Shown here piece after piece: positions 16,458 to 25,186 of a DNA stretch of 55,521 bases. A model generated the notes under the pieces. It was not told the origin of the DNA and searched no databases. It was given only the letters and a program-made list of their open reading frames with translations. The DNA lies in contig NZ_LIQQ01000325.1 of assembly GCF_001418565.1 (NCBI RefSeq), positions 1 through 55,521 on the forward strand, written 5' to 3'. The position numbers and the translations under genes were made by a program. Origin of the DNA: Streptomyces graminilatus. Lineage in GTDB: Bacteria > Actinomycetota > Actinomycetes > Streptomycetales > Streptomycetaceae. Within the stretch, counting starts at the first letter, position 1, and each line of letters begins with the position of its first letter.

Positions 16458-16477
16458 GCCGTAGCTCGGCCTACGGC
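16458..16477 (+). terminator. Hairpin after the cysteine-cluster gene
   Basis: GCCGTAG-CTCGGC-CTACGGC, a perfect 7-bp stem with a 6-nt loop beginning three bases after the stop codon. There is no U-run, as is usual in Streptomyces. Confidence 0.6.
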
Positions 16478-16620
16478 AGTCGGCCACTACTACTGGGGGC
16501 ACAGCGTGATCAGGGGCGCGTCTGCCTCACTGCGCGCCCCAGTCCTCAACCAAACCGTGGGGTCGTTCGCTCAGAGAAGCTCGATGGCAGGGCTGTCGGC
16601 GACGGGAGGAACTAACTGAG

Positions 16621-16762
16621 CCCTCAGTTTGGGAATCTGCGAACATTTGAAGCTCGCTTGCCCCTGACCTGGACGAACGGGTAGAGGACGGCTTCCTCGG
16701 GCCGGGCTCCTTCACCGTGATTCGCCGCTGTTCCCGCTCGATCTGGTGCGCTGTGGTGCGGC
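16621..16762 (+). repeat. Cargo-spacer repeat, copy A
   Basis: Starts CCCTCAGTTTGGGAATCTGC and ends CCGTGATTCGCCGCTGTTCC then GATCTGGTGCG and a GTGGTGCGGC. The two ends closely match copy C (23446-23590), and the middle is more diverged. It lies between the 15904 gene and the PIN gene. Confidence 0.7.
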
Positions 16763-16923
16763 AGCGGAAGTGCACGGCGGCGGCGTGGCTGGCACAGCGG
16801 GCGACCTCCAAGGAATCCGCCCCCCGACTGGCACGAAGTGCTTGTCCGGGATTTCCGGTGCGCTCTCCCCCTTCTCCTTGAGACTCTTGGGCTTGACGTC
16901 AGTACCGAGGGACCGGAGCACCG

Positions 16924-18303
16924 TTGATCATCCTGGACACGAACATTCTGCGGAGCATCAAGCTCGATAGCGTGAGCGCGGAACTCATCAGGACGATCCG
17001 CACTGCAGAAGTCGAATCCGTCGGTGTGCCTTGGGTGGTGCTGGAGGAGCTGGCGTCGCACCGGGCAGTGCCGTACCGGGAGAAGCACGAAGCAGCCGCG
17101 GAGGCCCTGAAGAACTTCAGGAAGGCCACGCCCTGGCAGACCGCCGCCCTGCTCCCGCCGCTCGACCTGGAGCGCTACCGCCAGCACTGGCGGTTGCAAT
17201 ATCTCGAAATCGTCGACGAAATCCCGACGAGCGAGTATGCGCTGCGTGAGGCGGCATTCCGAGAGTCGAACGTCCTCCCGCCATGCAAGGCCATCGTCAT
17301 CAACGAACGCGACAAGGTGAAGACGGGCGGCCGGGACGCCGCAATCTGGCTGGCTGCGGTCGAATACGCACGGGAGCACCCCGACGAGACGGTGTACTTC
17401 GTCAGCAAGAACACGAAGGACTTTGGGGACGGCACGGCGTACCCGTCGCTCATGGCCATGGACTTGGACGGCCTCGGGGAGCGGTTCGTACACCTCACCT
17501 CCCTCGGCCAGGTTCTTCAGAGGTTCACAGTGTCGGCCGAGGTTAAAGAGGAGGAAGTACGCGCGATCCTCTCGGATACGGAGAGCCTCAAGACGATCAG
17601 TGTCGAGGCTGCACGGCTGATGGCCGTGACGAAGGAAAAGGTCTGGTTCGGTGGCGGCCCCAGGATTTCGGCCACGATGGCCTTCTTGGCGGAGGACCTC
17701 GGAAGCGGCGAATTCGAGACGGTCACCACTGAGCCGGTGGAGATGCTGGGCTGGGCTGAGGTCCCCACAGTCGCGCTCGGCAGTGTGGGCGAGCTGAGCG
17801 CTCACCGCATTGGAGATCACGTCTGGTGTGCAGCGACAGTGCGGTGGATTCTCAGCGGACCCGCCGTCTTGCAGAACACGCACCGGGTGGAGGTTGTAGG
17901 GTGCGCATGGGAGACACGCGTCCTTGCGAGTACGACAAACACGGACTCCCGGCTCACCATCCTGCGCAGCCAGGCCGCACGGGCTCTCACCACATCGGAG
18001 TTCGTCTCATTTGCCCCGTCCGCCACCTTGCTGGCAAAGCGGACCGAGAGGGCCAGGCAAAAGTGGCTTCCTTTGGACCTCAAGGTGCCCGAGGACTCCG
18101 GACAAGAGACTTTCAGGAGGCTGAGTCGAGTTCTGCACTCTGACGCACAGAGCCCCTGGTTCGCCGCGCCGCGGTACGGCAACAGCATTCAGTACGCCGA
18201 GCTTCAGGTGAACGACGGCAGCCTTTGGTTTGCGCCGCCGCGGGAGGACGACGACCCCGCCATTCAGTTCGCCGAGCCGGAGGACGGTGATGGCCGGGAG
18301 TAG
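16924..18303 (+). CDS. PIN-domain protein (DUF4935-like), probable RNase
   Basis: The 459-aa product has an N-terminal PIN nuclease domain: LDTN (Asp5), LEEL (Glu41), TGGRDAAIWLAAVEYA (Asp138), and SKNTKDFGDG (Asp166), the four acidic positions of PIN RNases. The remaining ~270 residues are an unrecognised C-terminal region, unlike classic small VapC toxins. TTG at 16924 is the start, with GGAG about 7 bases upstream and the PIN strand following at once. No small antitoxin-like gene precedes it. The next gene (18528) is its only close partner. A role in defence or abortive infection is inference. Confidence 0.75.
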   Translation: MIILDTNILRSIKLDSVSAELIRTIRTAEVESVGVPWVVLEELASHRAVPYREKHEAAAEALKNFRKATPWQTAALLPPLDLERYRQHWRLQYLEIVDEIPTSEYALREAAFRESNVLPPCKAIVINERDKVKTGGRDAAIWLAAVEYAREHPDETVYFVSKNTKDFGDGTAYPSLMAMDLDGLGERFVHLTSLGQVLQRFTVSAEVKEEEVRAILSDTESLKTISVEAARLMAVTKEKVWFGGGPRISATMAFLAEDLGSGEFETVTTEPVEMLGWAEVPTVALGSVGELSAHRIGDHVWCAATVRWILSGPAVLQNTHRVEVVGCAWETRVLASTTNTDSRLTILRSQAARALTTSEFVSFAPSATLLAKRTERARQKWLPLDLKVPEDSGQETFRRLSRVLHSDAQSPWFAAPRYGNSIQYAELQVNDGSLWFAPPREDDDPAIQFAEPEDGDGRE

Positions 18304-18527
18304 GCGCCAACCGGCGTGTCCCCGCAGTTAGACACCCACCAGCCGGAACGCTCGATGCTCTCCACCTACTCAGAAGAGGGCGCGGTGCACTAGCCAAGCC
18401 GACAGGGGTGTAGCCGGCAGTCAAGCCCATCCGGTTGAGGGATAGGTGTCCCATATATGAGCTGGGACGAGTACTCGGTTCGCTAGCAAGTAGTCAGAGT
18501 TCAAGCAAGATCAGCCGTGGGGGATAC

Positions 18528-19718
18528 GTGAGGGCCTGTTTTCTAATTGATGAAAATTGGACAGCCGTCGGAAGGCGAGGCTGGCTCACCATGAGGGAAT
18601 CCCTGGTGCGCGCATATATGGAAACGGTTCCGCATCACAGGCGGCATGCCCGCTTTTCTGCCGGTACCCTTCCCCTCCGGCAACTCGCCCAGGAGTTGGG
18701 TAATATAGAACAGGTCGCAGATAGCGTTCTTGGTGAGCACTGGGCCGTCTGGAGTACTTTCCTCGGACCGGATCTTTCCGAATGTGTCGCATCATTCGAC
18801 ATTGCAGGCGTGGGCGTGGAATCTATGTCACCTTCGGACGTGCGCGCCATGCATGTCCGATTGAGGGGGGAGGAGTGGTACCTCGGGGCAGTGCAAGTTC
18901 GCCCAGAGATTCCATCACACTGGGCCGTTTTCTTGAAGGGCATTCCAAGCAAGTTTCGGATCTTTGAAGAAAAACTCTACCTGTTTCATTCAGGGTACGA
19001 GTCAGAATTCGAGGACACTCGAGATTATGTAGACTTCCAATCTTGGGAAGATTCTGGCATCTTTTCTTCCATTTGCTGGGAAGACTTGGGCGTGCGGGAA
19101 ACTATCTTTGACCCATACGAGAACATGGAGTACTTCCGCAGGATCGGCGAAGCTGATGAACTTCTGCACGGCCAGTTCTCCTCTGCCCTCGGTGAGACCC
19201 TTATGCGGTGCTCGGATCTGGATCCGAACCTCACCCAGCGACTTCATGCTGCCATCAAAGCATTCGAGGGCCATGAGACAGGAGAGGGTTTGGCGCATGT
19301 GGCGCTGTCCTGTCGGCGTTTTACGGAGAGGCTTGCCGACTGCCTTTACCCTCCGCGTGATGAAAAGGTAAATGGACGAAAGGTCGGCCAAGCCGAGTAC
19401 AGGAACCGGCTCTGGGCATACGTTGCAGATAGCATTACTTCTGCCACCACCCGAACATTGCTCATCGCGAACGTTGAAGACTTGGGTAATCGGATCGATA
19501 GGCTGGACAACCTCAGCAACAAGGGACTTCACTCCGACGTATCATCCTCCGACGTGAACCGGCTTTTGCTGTCATTGCTTGTCGTAACTCACGACTTGAT
19601 GTCGCTTCGTCCGCCTGGAGGGGCGTTTTCGTACGAACCCTACGCAGATTCTTTTCGTGAGTTCTTCGACGATCTCTGGAAAGGGGAAGAGCGCCGTTCC
19701 AAGGGCGGAGAGGAATAG
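18528..19718 (+). CDS. Unknown protein, possible HEPN-like C-terminus
   Basis: GTG at 18528 follows GTGGGGGA. ATG at 18591 in the same frame is an alternative. The 396-aa product is less GC-rich than the backbone. The N-terminal half begins with a helix (MRESLVRAYMETVP) and has beta-rich middle segments. The C-terminal ~130 residues are helical with LDNLSNKGLHSDV near 326-338, an N/R...H arrangement that loosely resembles HEPN or abortive-infection domains. It follows the PIN gene by 224 nt on the same strand. No firm family. Confidence 0.65.
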   Translation: MRACFLIDENWTAVGRRGWLTMRESLVRAYMETVPHHRRHARFSAGTLPLRQLAQELGNIEQVADSVLGEHWAVWSTFLGPDLSECVASFDIAGVGVESMSPSDVRAMHVRLRGEEWYLGAVQVRPEIPSHWAVFLKGIPSKFRIFEEKLYLFHSGYESEFEDTRDYVDFQSWEDSGIFSSICWEDLGVRETIFDPYENMEYFRRIGEADELLHGQFSSALGETLMRCSDLDPNLTQRLHAAIKAFEGHETGEGLAHVALSCRRFTERLADCLYPPRDEKVNGRKVGQAEYRNRLWAYVADSITSATTRTLLIANVEDLGNRIDRLDNLSNKGLHSDVSSSDVNRLLLSLLVVTHDLMSLRPPGGAFSYEPYADSFREFFDDLWKGEERRSKGGEE

Positions 19719-19855
19719 CTGTAGGGCTGCTTGGGCGTGCGCCCCGGCGTGTCCTACGTCTGCAGTTGGAACCGCGCACGACGAAGCGCCGGCAGCCTGG
19801 CTGATCAGCTCGTGTTGCTTGGCCTGGATGCAGACTTCCCGGTTTGGTGGCTGAC

Positions 19856-20014
19856 GTGAACGTCTTCGGTGACGGCTTGGTGCAGCTCGGGATTGTTCGT
19901 CCTGAAGCGGCAGAGTTGCTGGCCAAGCTGATCGTGGCGGGGCTACAAGCAGAGCTGGACGCCACGCCGGCTGACTCTCCTCCGGCGGTTCGGCTGGAAT
20001 CACCCGATGCCTGA
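19856..20014 (+). CDS. Possible small remnant ORF
   Basis: 52 codons from GTG 19856 with a plausible helical segment (RPEAAELLAKLIVAGLQAEL), in a 739-nt stretch otherwise lacking genes. It could be the tail of a lost gene. No ribosome site is seen. Confidence 0.3.
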   Translation: MNVFGDGLVQLGIVRPEAAELLAKLIVAGLQAELDATPADSPPAVRLESPDA

Positions 20015-20200
20015 GCCGCTCCCCGGACATCGGTTGGCCGCAGGTTGGAACACGCTTCCGCGATCGGCGGGCCTGGCCCGTACGACATCGTTCCCCAGCG
20101 TCGTCGTGCGGAGCTGATTGCTGCCCCGGCGTAGTCGGTAGGCCTGCTGCTCGGCCGGCGCCCCAGCGCCGCAGCCCGGACGAAGCGGCAGGCCATGACA

Positions 20201-20340
20201 TCACCTCGGGAAGCTCGGGTCTTCTCAAGGTTGTTACTGCGTCGACCTGCGATGGAGCGGTGTTTGGACCTGGTCAAACCAGAGGCCAGTCCCCCGCTGG
20301 TCCCCCTGGTTCCCCGCAGAATCTGGCACGGAACTGGCAC
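20201..20340 (+). repeat. Cargo-spacer repeat, copy B
   Basis: CATCACCTCGGGAAGCTCGG, then GACCTGCGATGGAGCGGTGT, ending GGTTCCCCGC...ATCTGGCACG. Closest to copy D (24586-24713). Lies just before the 20458 gene. Confidence 0.7.
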
Positions 20341-20457
20341 GCCTACCCTGGGGCAGCCGAGAACTGCCTCCGCTCAAGGCTCAGAAGACGCAGGATTTGC
20401 TGTTCGGGGTGCGACGCGAGTTTCTCTCCGGTCGCACCGTGGGGCATGCTGTTCGCC

Positions 20458-20874
20458 ATGCCAACGGCCACACGGACTCACGCGCAAACCCACCAGGCTG
20501 GGCGTCACCTTGCTGTCGCCGAGGCGCTCTTGCGAGGGCTGCCAGCCAAGCTAAAAGGTGCCCAGACCTACGTCGAGATTGGCGAACACACCGCACAAGT
20601 GATGGTGGCCGCCAAGGGCGCTTGGATGATTGCGGACATCGAGAAGTTCACTTCTCTGACCTGTAGCCGGGTCATCCTGGTCCACATCACAGCGGACGGC
20701 CATGACTTTTACGTTGCTGACGGCGGCACGCTTCGTGCTGAAGTACAAGCTCGTCACAAGCAGTTCTTGGAGCAAGTGGGAGGTGTACGCCCTCGAAACC
20801 CCGAGTCGAGGAACACCGTCATAAAGCCCGAGGATGTCACCGCTTGGCGGGACCAGTGGGGGCTTCTGACCTAG
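20458..20874 (+). CDS. Small unknown protein, possibly PD-(D/E)XK-like
   Basis: 138 aa from ATG 20458. The layout QAGRHLAVAEALLRGLPAKL, a short strand pair, then DIEKFTSLTCSRVILVHITA and GHDFYVADGG, followed by RHKQFLEQVGG and a C-terminal ITAWRDQWGLL-like end, resembles a family of small Streptomyces proteins with a Holliday-resolvase-like fold. The usual D...QVK catalytic string is not obvious, so activity is doubtful. It lies directly after spacer repeat B. Confidence 0.55.
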   Translation: MPTATRTHAQTHQAGRHLAVAEALLRGLPAKLKGAQTYVEIGEHTAQVMVAAKGAWMIADIEKFTSLTCSRVILVHITADGHDFYVADGGTLRAEVQARHKQFLEQVGGVRPRNPESRNTVIKPEDVTAWRDQWGLLT

Positions 20875-21171
20875 CCCGGGCTTGGCCTCCATGCCTGCAC
20901 ACGGCTCCGGAGGCCGCTTGGGCCCTGGGCAATGTTGCTGGTCAGGGCATCACTGATGATTGGGTTGGCTTCTGCCAGACCACAGATAGTCCACGGGGCC
21001 TGGCTCCCTTTGGCGGGCTAGATCAGGCGACCTGCCGGGGCCTGAGCCCTAGAACGAGGAGTACGTCACCGAGTACGGATCCGCGATCAGCTCGGCGGGG
21101 GCAAAGGGGTTCAGCCGACATGCCGTTGTGGTGGACTGCTCCTTCGCCCCAGACCGACGGAGCTCCGCGCC

Positions 21172-23025
21172 ATGCCCGGTCAGATCCCGATATGGTGCCG
21201 GTTCGCAGCGCTTTCTGCGGCGCGACTCACCCTCCTCGATGCGGAGTACGGCGTGGCCACCACCACCTTTACCAATCTGCTGGTGAACCCTGGCTATCCA
21301 CTGTGCGATGCGGCGGCGGGCGCCTGCCGCGGTCGACAACTGCCCACGTCCGGGAGGTGCCTGGCTCATGCGAACGCGACCGAGAGGGCGGACTATTTCG
21401 CGAGCCTCAGCGCGGGCGCGGACATCGATCACAGCGGAACCCAGATCAGCCGGGCAGACCTGTCGGAGCTACGGGATGCCGTGACCGAGGCTGGGACAGG
21501 CCGAGCCACGGTCGGCAAGGCCACCTTTAGGCGGGCGGTTTTCACCGGCTTGGCCGACTTCTCGAACGTGAGCTTCACCGAAAGAGCCATCTTCGTCGAT
21601 GCGGAGTTCTGCAGAGGGGGCGACTTTACGGATGCCGTCTTCCTGCATACGGCCCTGTTCACCGACGCCAAGTTCACACGCGGGCAGGGTGACTCGGCGA
21701 CGTTCCGCCGTACGGTGTTTACCAAGATCGCCGAGTTCCGTAGTGCGGGCTTCGCGGCGAAGGCCGAGTTCGACCAGTCCGTTTTTGAGCAACAGGCACT
21801 TTTCCAATCTGCCGAGTTCCAGACCGTGGGCCACTTCAGCCGCTGCGTCTTCAAGGGAGTCACCGAGTTCCACAACACGGTCTTTAGGGAAGCGGTCTTC
21901 GCGGGATCCTCTTTCGAGGCGTCGAGGGAGCTTGGCCCGATGGTCTGCACGCAAGCACTGAACCTCGTGGAAGCCCAGTTCCATGCCTCTGTGACCATCA
22001 AGGCGGCGGTCCCCCTGGTGCGATGCGATCGCACCATCTGGGATTCGTCCGCGTCGCTACTCCTCCGGTACGCGACCGTTCGTCTTGAGGAAGCGAGCCT
22101 GGTCAGCCCGTTCGCCATCACGTATGCACCGACACCTTGGGGAGGAACCAATGCCGCGGAGAGCGCGCTCGTCGCGGCTCATCCCACGGACAGCACGTAT
22201 CCGAAGATAGCCTCCCTGCGTGGCGTCGACGCCACGTACGTGGTGCTGACCGACACCGACCTGACCTCGTGTCGGTTCATGGGAGCTTTCCACCTAGATC
22301 AGCTTCAGCTGCGGGGCCGGACTTGGTTTGCCCAGCCCCCGACTGGCTGGAGGTTCAGCCGCCGTCGTGGGCTCTACCGGTGGACTGGACGGCGCACGCT
22401 TGCGGAGGAGCAGTACTGGCGCAGACTGAACTGGCCAGAGTGGCAATCCCCCGTTCCTCCCTCCGCTGTCCAGAACCAACCCGGAACCGAGGACGTGTCC
22501 GCACTCTATCGGCAGCTGCGAAAGGGCTTGGAGGACGCGAAGGACGAGCCAGGCGCGGCGGACTTCTACTACGGCGAGATGGAGATGCGCCGTCATGACA
22601 CCAGTGGCTGGGTACGCGGGCTGCTCTGGCTGTACTGGGCTGTCTCCGGATACGGACTTCGCCCTTCCCGCGCGATCGCTTCCCTACTGATCCTGATGTC
22701 AGCGAGCGTCTTCGCACTCGCTCTCTGGGGCCTTCCCAACGACTCCCCGAAGGCGAAGACGACCGGGACTCTGCCAACTGCCGGACGGCAGCTGCAGTTG
22801 ACGACCGACACGCCTGATCCACGACTGAGCCTGCCCTACGGCCGGCGCATCACGTGGGACAGGATCGGCAAGACCACTCCGATCGTCTTCAACTCCGTGG
22901 TCTTCCGCTCTTCAGGGCAGAGCCTCACGGTTCCGGGCTCCTGGATCGAGATGACCACCCGTCTCGTAGAACCCACCTTCCTCGGCCTCACCGTCCTGGC
23001 CGTTCGCAGCCGAGTCAAGCGATGA
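21172..23025 (+). CDS. Pentapeptide-repeat membrane protein
   Basis: 617 aa. After a Cys-containing N-terminus (PLCDAAAGACRG, SGRCLAHAN) come roughly 120 residues of phenylalanine-centred pentapeptide repeats (ATFRRAVFTGLADFSNVSF and on), which form a quadrilateral beta-helix. A second set near residue 370 reads LRGVDATYVVLTDTDLTSC. Then follow the motif YRQLRKGLEDAKDEPGAADF and YYGEMEMRR, which links to a membrane domain with two or three helices (IASLLILMSASVFALALWG). This architecture is widespread in actinomycetes with unknown function. Signal or channel roles have been guessed for it. It stands alone in its cargo module. Confidence 0.8.
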   Translation: MPGQIPIWCRFAALSAARLTLLDAEYGVATTTFTNLLVNPGYPLCDAAAGACRGRQLPTSGRCLAHANATERADYFASLSAGADIDHSGTQISRADLSELRDAVTEAGTGRATVGKATFRRAVFTGLADFSNVSFTERAIFVDAEFCRGGDFTDAVFLHTALFTDAKFTRGQGDSATFRRTVFTKIAEFRSAGFAAKAEFDQSVFEQQALFQSAEFQTVGHFSRCVFKGVTEFHNTVFREAVFAGSSFEASRELGPMVCTQALNLVEAQFHASVTIKAAVPLVRCDRTIWDSSASLLLRYATVRLEEASLVSPFAITYAPTPWGGTNAAESALVAAHPTDSTYPKIASLRGVDATYVVLTDTDLTSCRFMGAFHLDQLQLRGRTWFAQPPTGWRFSRRRGLYRWTGRRTLAEEQYWRRLNWPEWQSPVPPSAVQNQPGTEDVSALYRQLRKGLEDAKDEPGAADFYYGEMEMRRHDTSGWVRGLLWLYWAVSGYGLRPSRAIASLLILMSASVFALALWGLPNDSPKAKTTGTLPTAGRQLQLTTDTPDPRLSLPYGRRITWDRIGKTTPIVFNSVVFRSSGQSLTVPGSWIEMTTRLVEPTFLGLTVLAVRSRVKR

Positions 23026-23284
23026 ACAGCCCTGGCGTCGAATGGTGGTTGAGGTCCGGCAGCCGCTGAATCTTGTGAGCGGAGCGGGGCGTGCGCTGCA
23101 AAACGGAGCTGACTGTGTTGGCTCCGTCTTGCGTGCGGGACGGGGACGCGGGTTGTGGGACTTGACAGGACCTATTCCGCGTTCTGCCCGCAGCCTCCCT
23201 CTATGAGGAGACCGCACCGATCTTCCTGAGCTCCGACGACGAGCAGCCAGTAAGAAGTTGCAGCTGGCCGCGAAGCGCGGTACC

Positions 23285-23400
23285 TCAGACGACGACAGTC
23301 AGCCACGACGGCGGGTGCGCCGACCGATCACGCACGCGTGTGCCTCGCTGCACCCCAACTGGGCTCAGCCACGCTGCCAGGCCGTCGACCAGAGCAAGCC
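23285..23400 (+). repeat. Second intergenic repeat, copy 1
   Basis: About 115 bp matching 24770-24883 at roughly three quarters of positions, for example GTCAGCCACGA, CGCGTGTGCCTCGCTG and GGCCGTCGACCAGAGCAAG. With spacer copy C it flanks the 23648 gene on the left. Confidence 0.7.
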
Positions 23401-23445
23401 TCGCCAGCCGGGCCGTAGAACACTCCGGGTCCTCCCAATCAAGGC

Positions 23446-23590
23446 CCTCAGCTTGGGAAGCTGCGGTCATTGGCGGCTGGTTCGAGCGCTGAACTGGGTG
23501 AATGGTCGAATCGTGGTTCTGTTTGACTGGTCGGCTTTCCCCGTGATTCCCCGCTGTTCCCCGCCCGATCTGGTGCGCTTGTGGTGCGGC
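23446..23590 (+). repeat. Cargo-spacer repeat, copy C
   Basis: CCCTCAGCTTGGGAAGCTGC (containing the perfect 6-bp inverted repeat CAGCTT-GGG-AAGCTG) to CCGTGATTCCCCGCTGTTCC and GATCTGGTGCG. Same orientation as copies A, B and D. Confidence 0.7.
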
Positions 23591-23647
23591 TTGGCACCGC
23601 CGCACGGTCGACAGACGTTGATGTCACGTCAGGAGTCTGCGGCACCG

Positions 23648-24490
23648 TCAACGCACCGATGGCGGGCGGCGGAACCGACTGCGGGCGGCGGGTCGGTCTT
23701 GCAACTGTGCGTAGCGGATCACTGATTCCTGGCTCGCGGTACGAACCCAGACGGGCGCCCCGACCAGGATGCGATGCGCCCCGGCCATGTTTCCCGAGAG
23801 CCTCCAACGTCCCTCGGTCAATACCACGTCGGTGTAGATTTGAGCGAACCACTCGCTGCTATCAGCATGAGCGAGTGTGTATCCCCGTGTCCACGGACGC
23901 CCCTCATGGTTGGCTGGGTCGCCGGTGTTTCCTTGGTTCAAGGCAATGTTCAGCGCCTCAACGGAAAGCGACTCTGGATCATCCCACTGGGACGTGTTCC
24001 TTGTGCCGCGGCTCTCTACCAACTCTGCGATGGCGTACCACGCAGAGGAGAACCAACCTGCTTCGGGAGCGTCTGAAGGGCGAAGCGTGCGCCCGGGGAA
24101 GTTGTCCATGCTGCCGAAGAGCACCAGATCGACCTGCTGGCCGCTCCCGTTGGTCGTCCTCATGTGGAACATCGCCCCCTTGTCCCGTTCGGGCCCACCG
24201 GTGAACCTGGCGATGTGAACCTGGCCAACGCCCTTGGCGAAACGAGCAGGAGGCGGTGAGTCGAAGGTGGTAACTGCCTCAGCGCCGATGGCCTTCTCGA
24301 TCTTGCGTGCCTTCTCACGGCGGGTTAGGTCTGGCCGGTCTCGCTTGGTAACTTCGGCGCCGATCCCTTGGGGGGCGGCCTTAAAAGTCCAGTTCAGCCG
24401 GCTATTCAGGTTGATGCCGTTATCAGAGGCGATTTCGACGGCGCGGCGATCTGACCAATACAAGTAACTGCCCGCATTGACTCTCCGCAC
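23648..24490 (-). CDS. Unknown protein, DUF7019-like
   Basis: 280 aa. It begins MRRVNAGSYLYWSDRRAVEI, like the YLYVSD start of the DUF7019 family. Then come VGQVHIARFTGG, VDLVLFGSMDNFPG, WFSSAWYAIAELVESRG and SLSVEALNIALNQG. The second half ends with VVLTEGRWRLSGNMAGAHRI. It is the only cargo gene on the minus strand and is flanked on both sides by direct repeats (C and D, plus the second repeat pair), so it looks like a self-contained insert. The family match is from memory of the N-terminus only. Confidence 0.6.
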   Translation of the reverse strand: MRRVNAGSYLYWSDRRAVEIASDNGINLNSRLNWTFKAAPQGIGAEVTKRDRPDLTRREKARKIEKAIGAEAVTTFDSPPPARFAKGVGQVHIARFTGGPERDKGAMFHMRTTNGSGQQVDLVLFGSMDNFPGRTLRPSDAPEAGWFSSAWYAIAELVESRGTRNTSQWDDPESLSVEALNIALNQGNTGDPANHEGRPWTRGYTLAHADSSEWFAQIYTDVVLTEGRWRLSGNMAGAHRILVGAPVWVRTASQESVIRYAQLQDRPAARSRFRRPPSVR

Positions 24491-24585
24491 CGACTGTCCT
24501 CCCTGCGTTCACTACCCACGTCCGCATCGTAGGCCCGATAGCGAAGTGTTGAGGCTGAGTTGTCCCGGTGCGGAGCACCAGACCT

Positions 24586-24713
24586 GAGCCTGGGAAGCTC
24601 GGGCTTCTTGGCGGCGGTTGCTCCGCTGACCTGCGGCGGAGTGGTGTTGGAGTCCTGGCGGCACCCGGTGCAAGTTCCCCGTGGTTCTCCGCATGATCTG
24701 GCACGCGCATGGC
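24586..24713 (+). repeat. Cargo-spacer repeat, copy D
   Basis: GAGCCTGGGAAGCTCGGGCT, GACCTGCGGCGGAGTGGTGT, ending GTGGTTCTCCGC-ATGATCTGGCACG. Aligns along its length with copy B and at both ends with A and C. Confidence 0.7.
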
Positions 24714-24769
24714 ATGGTCCCTTGCCTCGAACGTCCCTTGGCCGAGCTGGGTGCCGGGGTGTCTGAGCC

Positions 24770-24883
24770 TCAGCCAACGACCGTCAGCCACGATGGAGGG
24801 TCAGCAGACCGTGCAGGCGCGCGTGTGCCTCGCTGTACCCCCGTCGGCCTGAGCCACGCTGTCGGCCGTCGACCAGAGCAAGT
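24770..24883 (+). repeat. Second intergenic repeat, copy 2
   Basis: Partner of 23285-23400, same orientation. The remaining sequence up to the STAND gene at 25187 has no gene, but holds at 25010-25030 a diverged copy of the integrase arm-like sequence. Confidence 0.65.
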
Positions 24884-25186
24884 CCCGACGACGGAAGCGC
24901 ATGGGTGGCACCTTGCGCGATGACCTCTTCGGCACGAAGCAACTTGGGCGGGGGCTCTTCCGAGGGTTGTGTGCGTCTGAGCTGCGTTGATGGTCCGGCA
25001 GCCTTGCCTTCGACGCGCATTCGACTGCGGTGGTAGGGAGGACGCGCTTCACTAGTTACGTGGAACCTGTTCAGGGCCGATCGCGTGGAGCCCAGCGACG
25101 CATGCTGCTGGCGCCGCCGCGTGTATCTCTGCCTGAGCTGGCCTGGAACAAGTCCATGATGCGAGAGACGCCGTAGGGGGACCTGA

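Noticed and set aside
19513..20340. 275-aa minus-strand frame over the end of the 18528 gene and spacer B
   Set aside because: Runs through intergenic repeat and antisense coding sequence with Arg/Ser-rich shadow composition.
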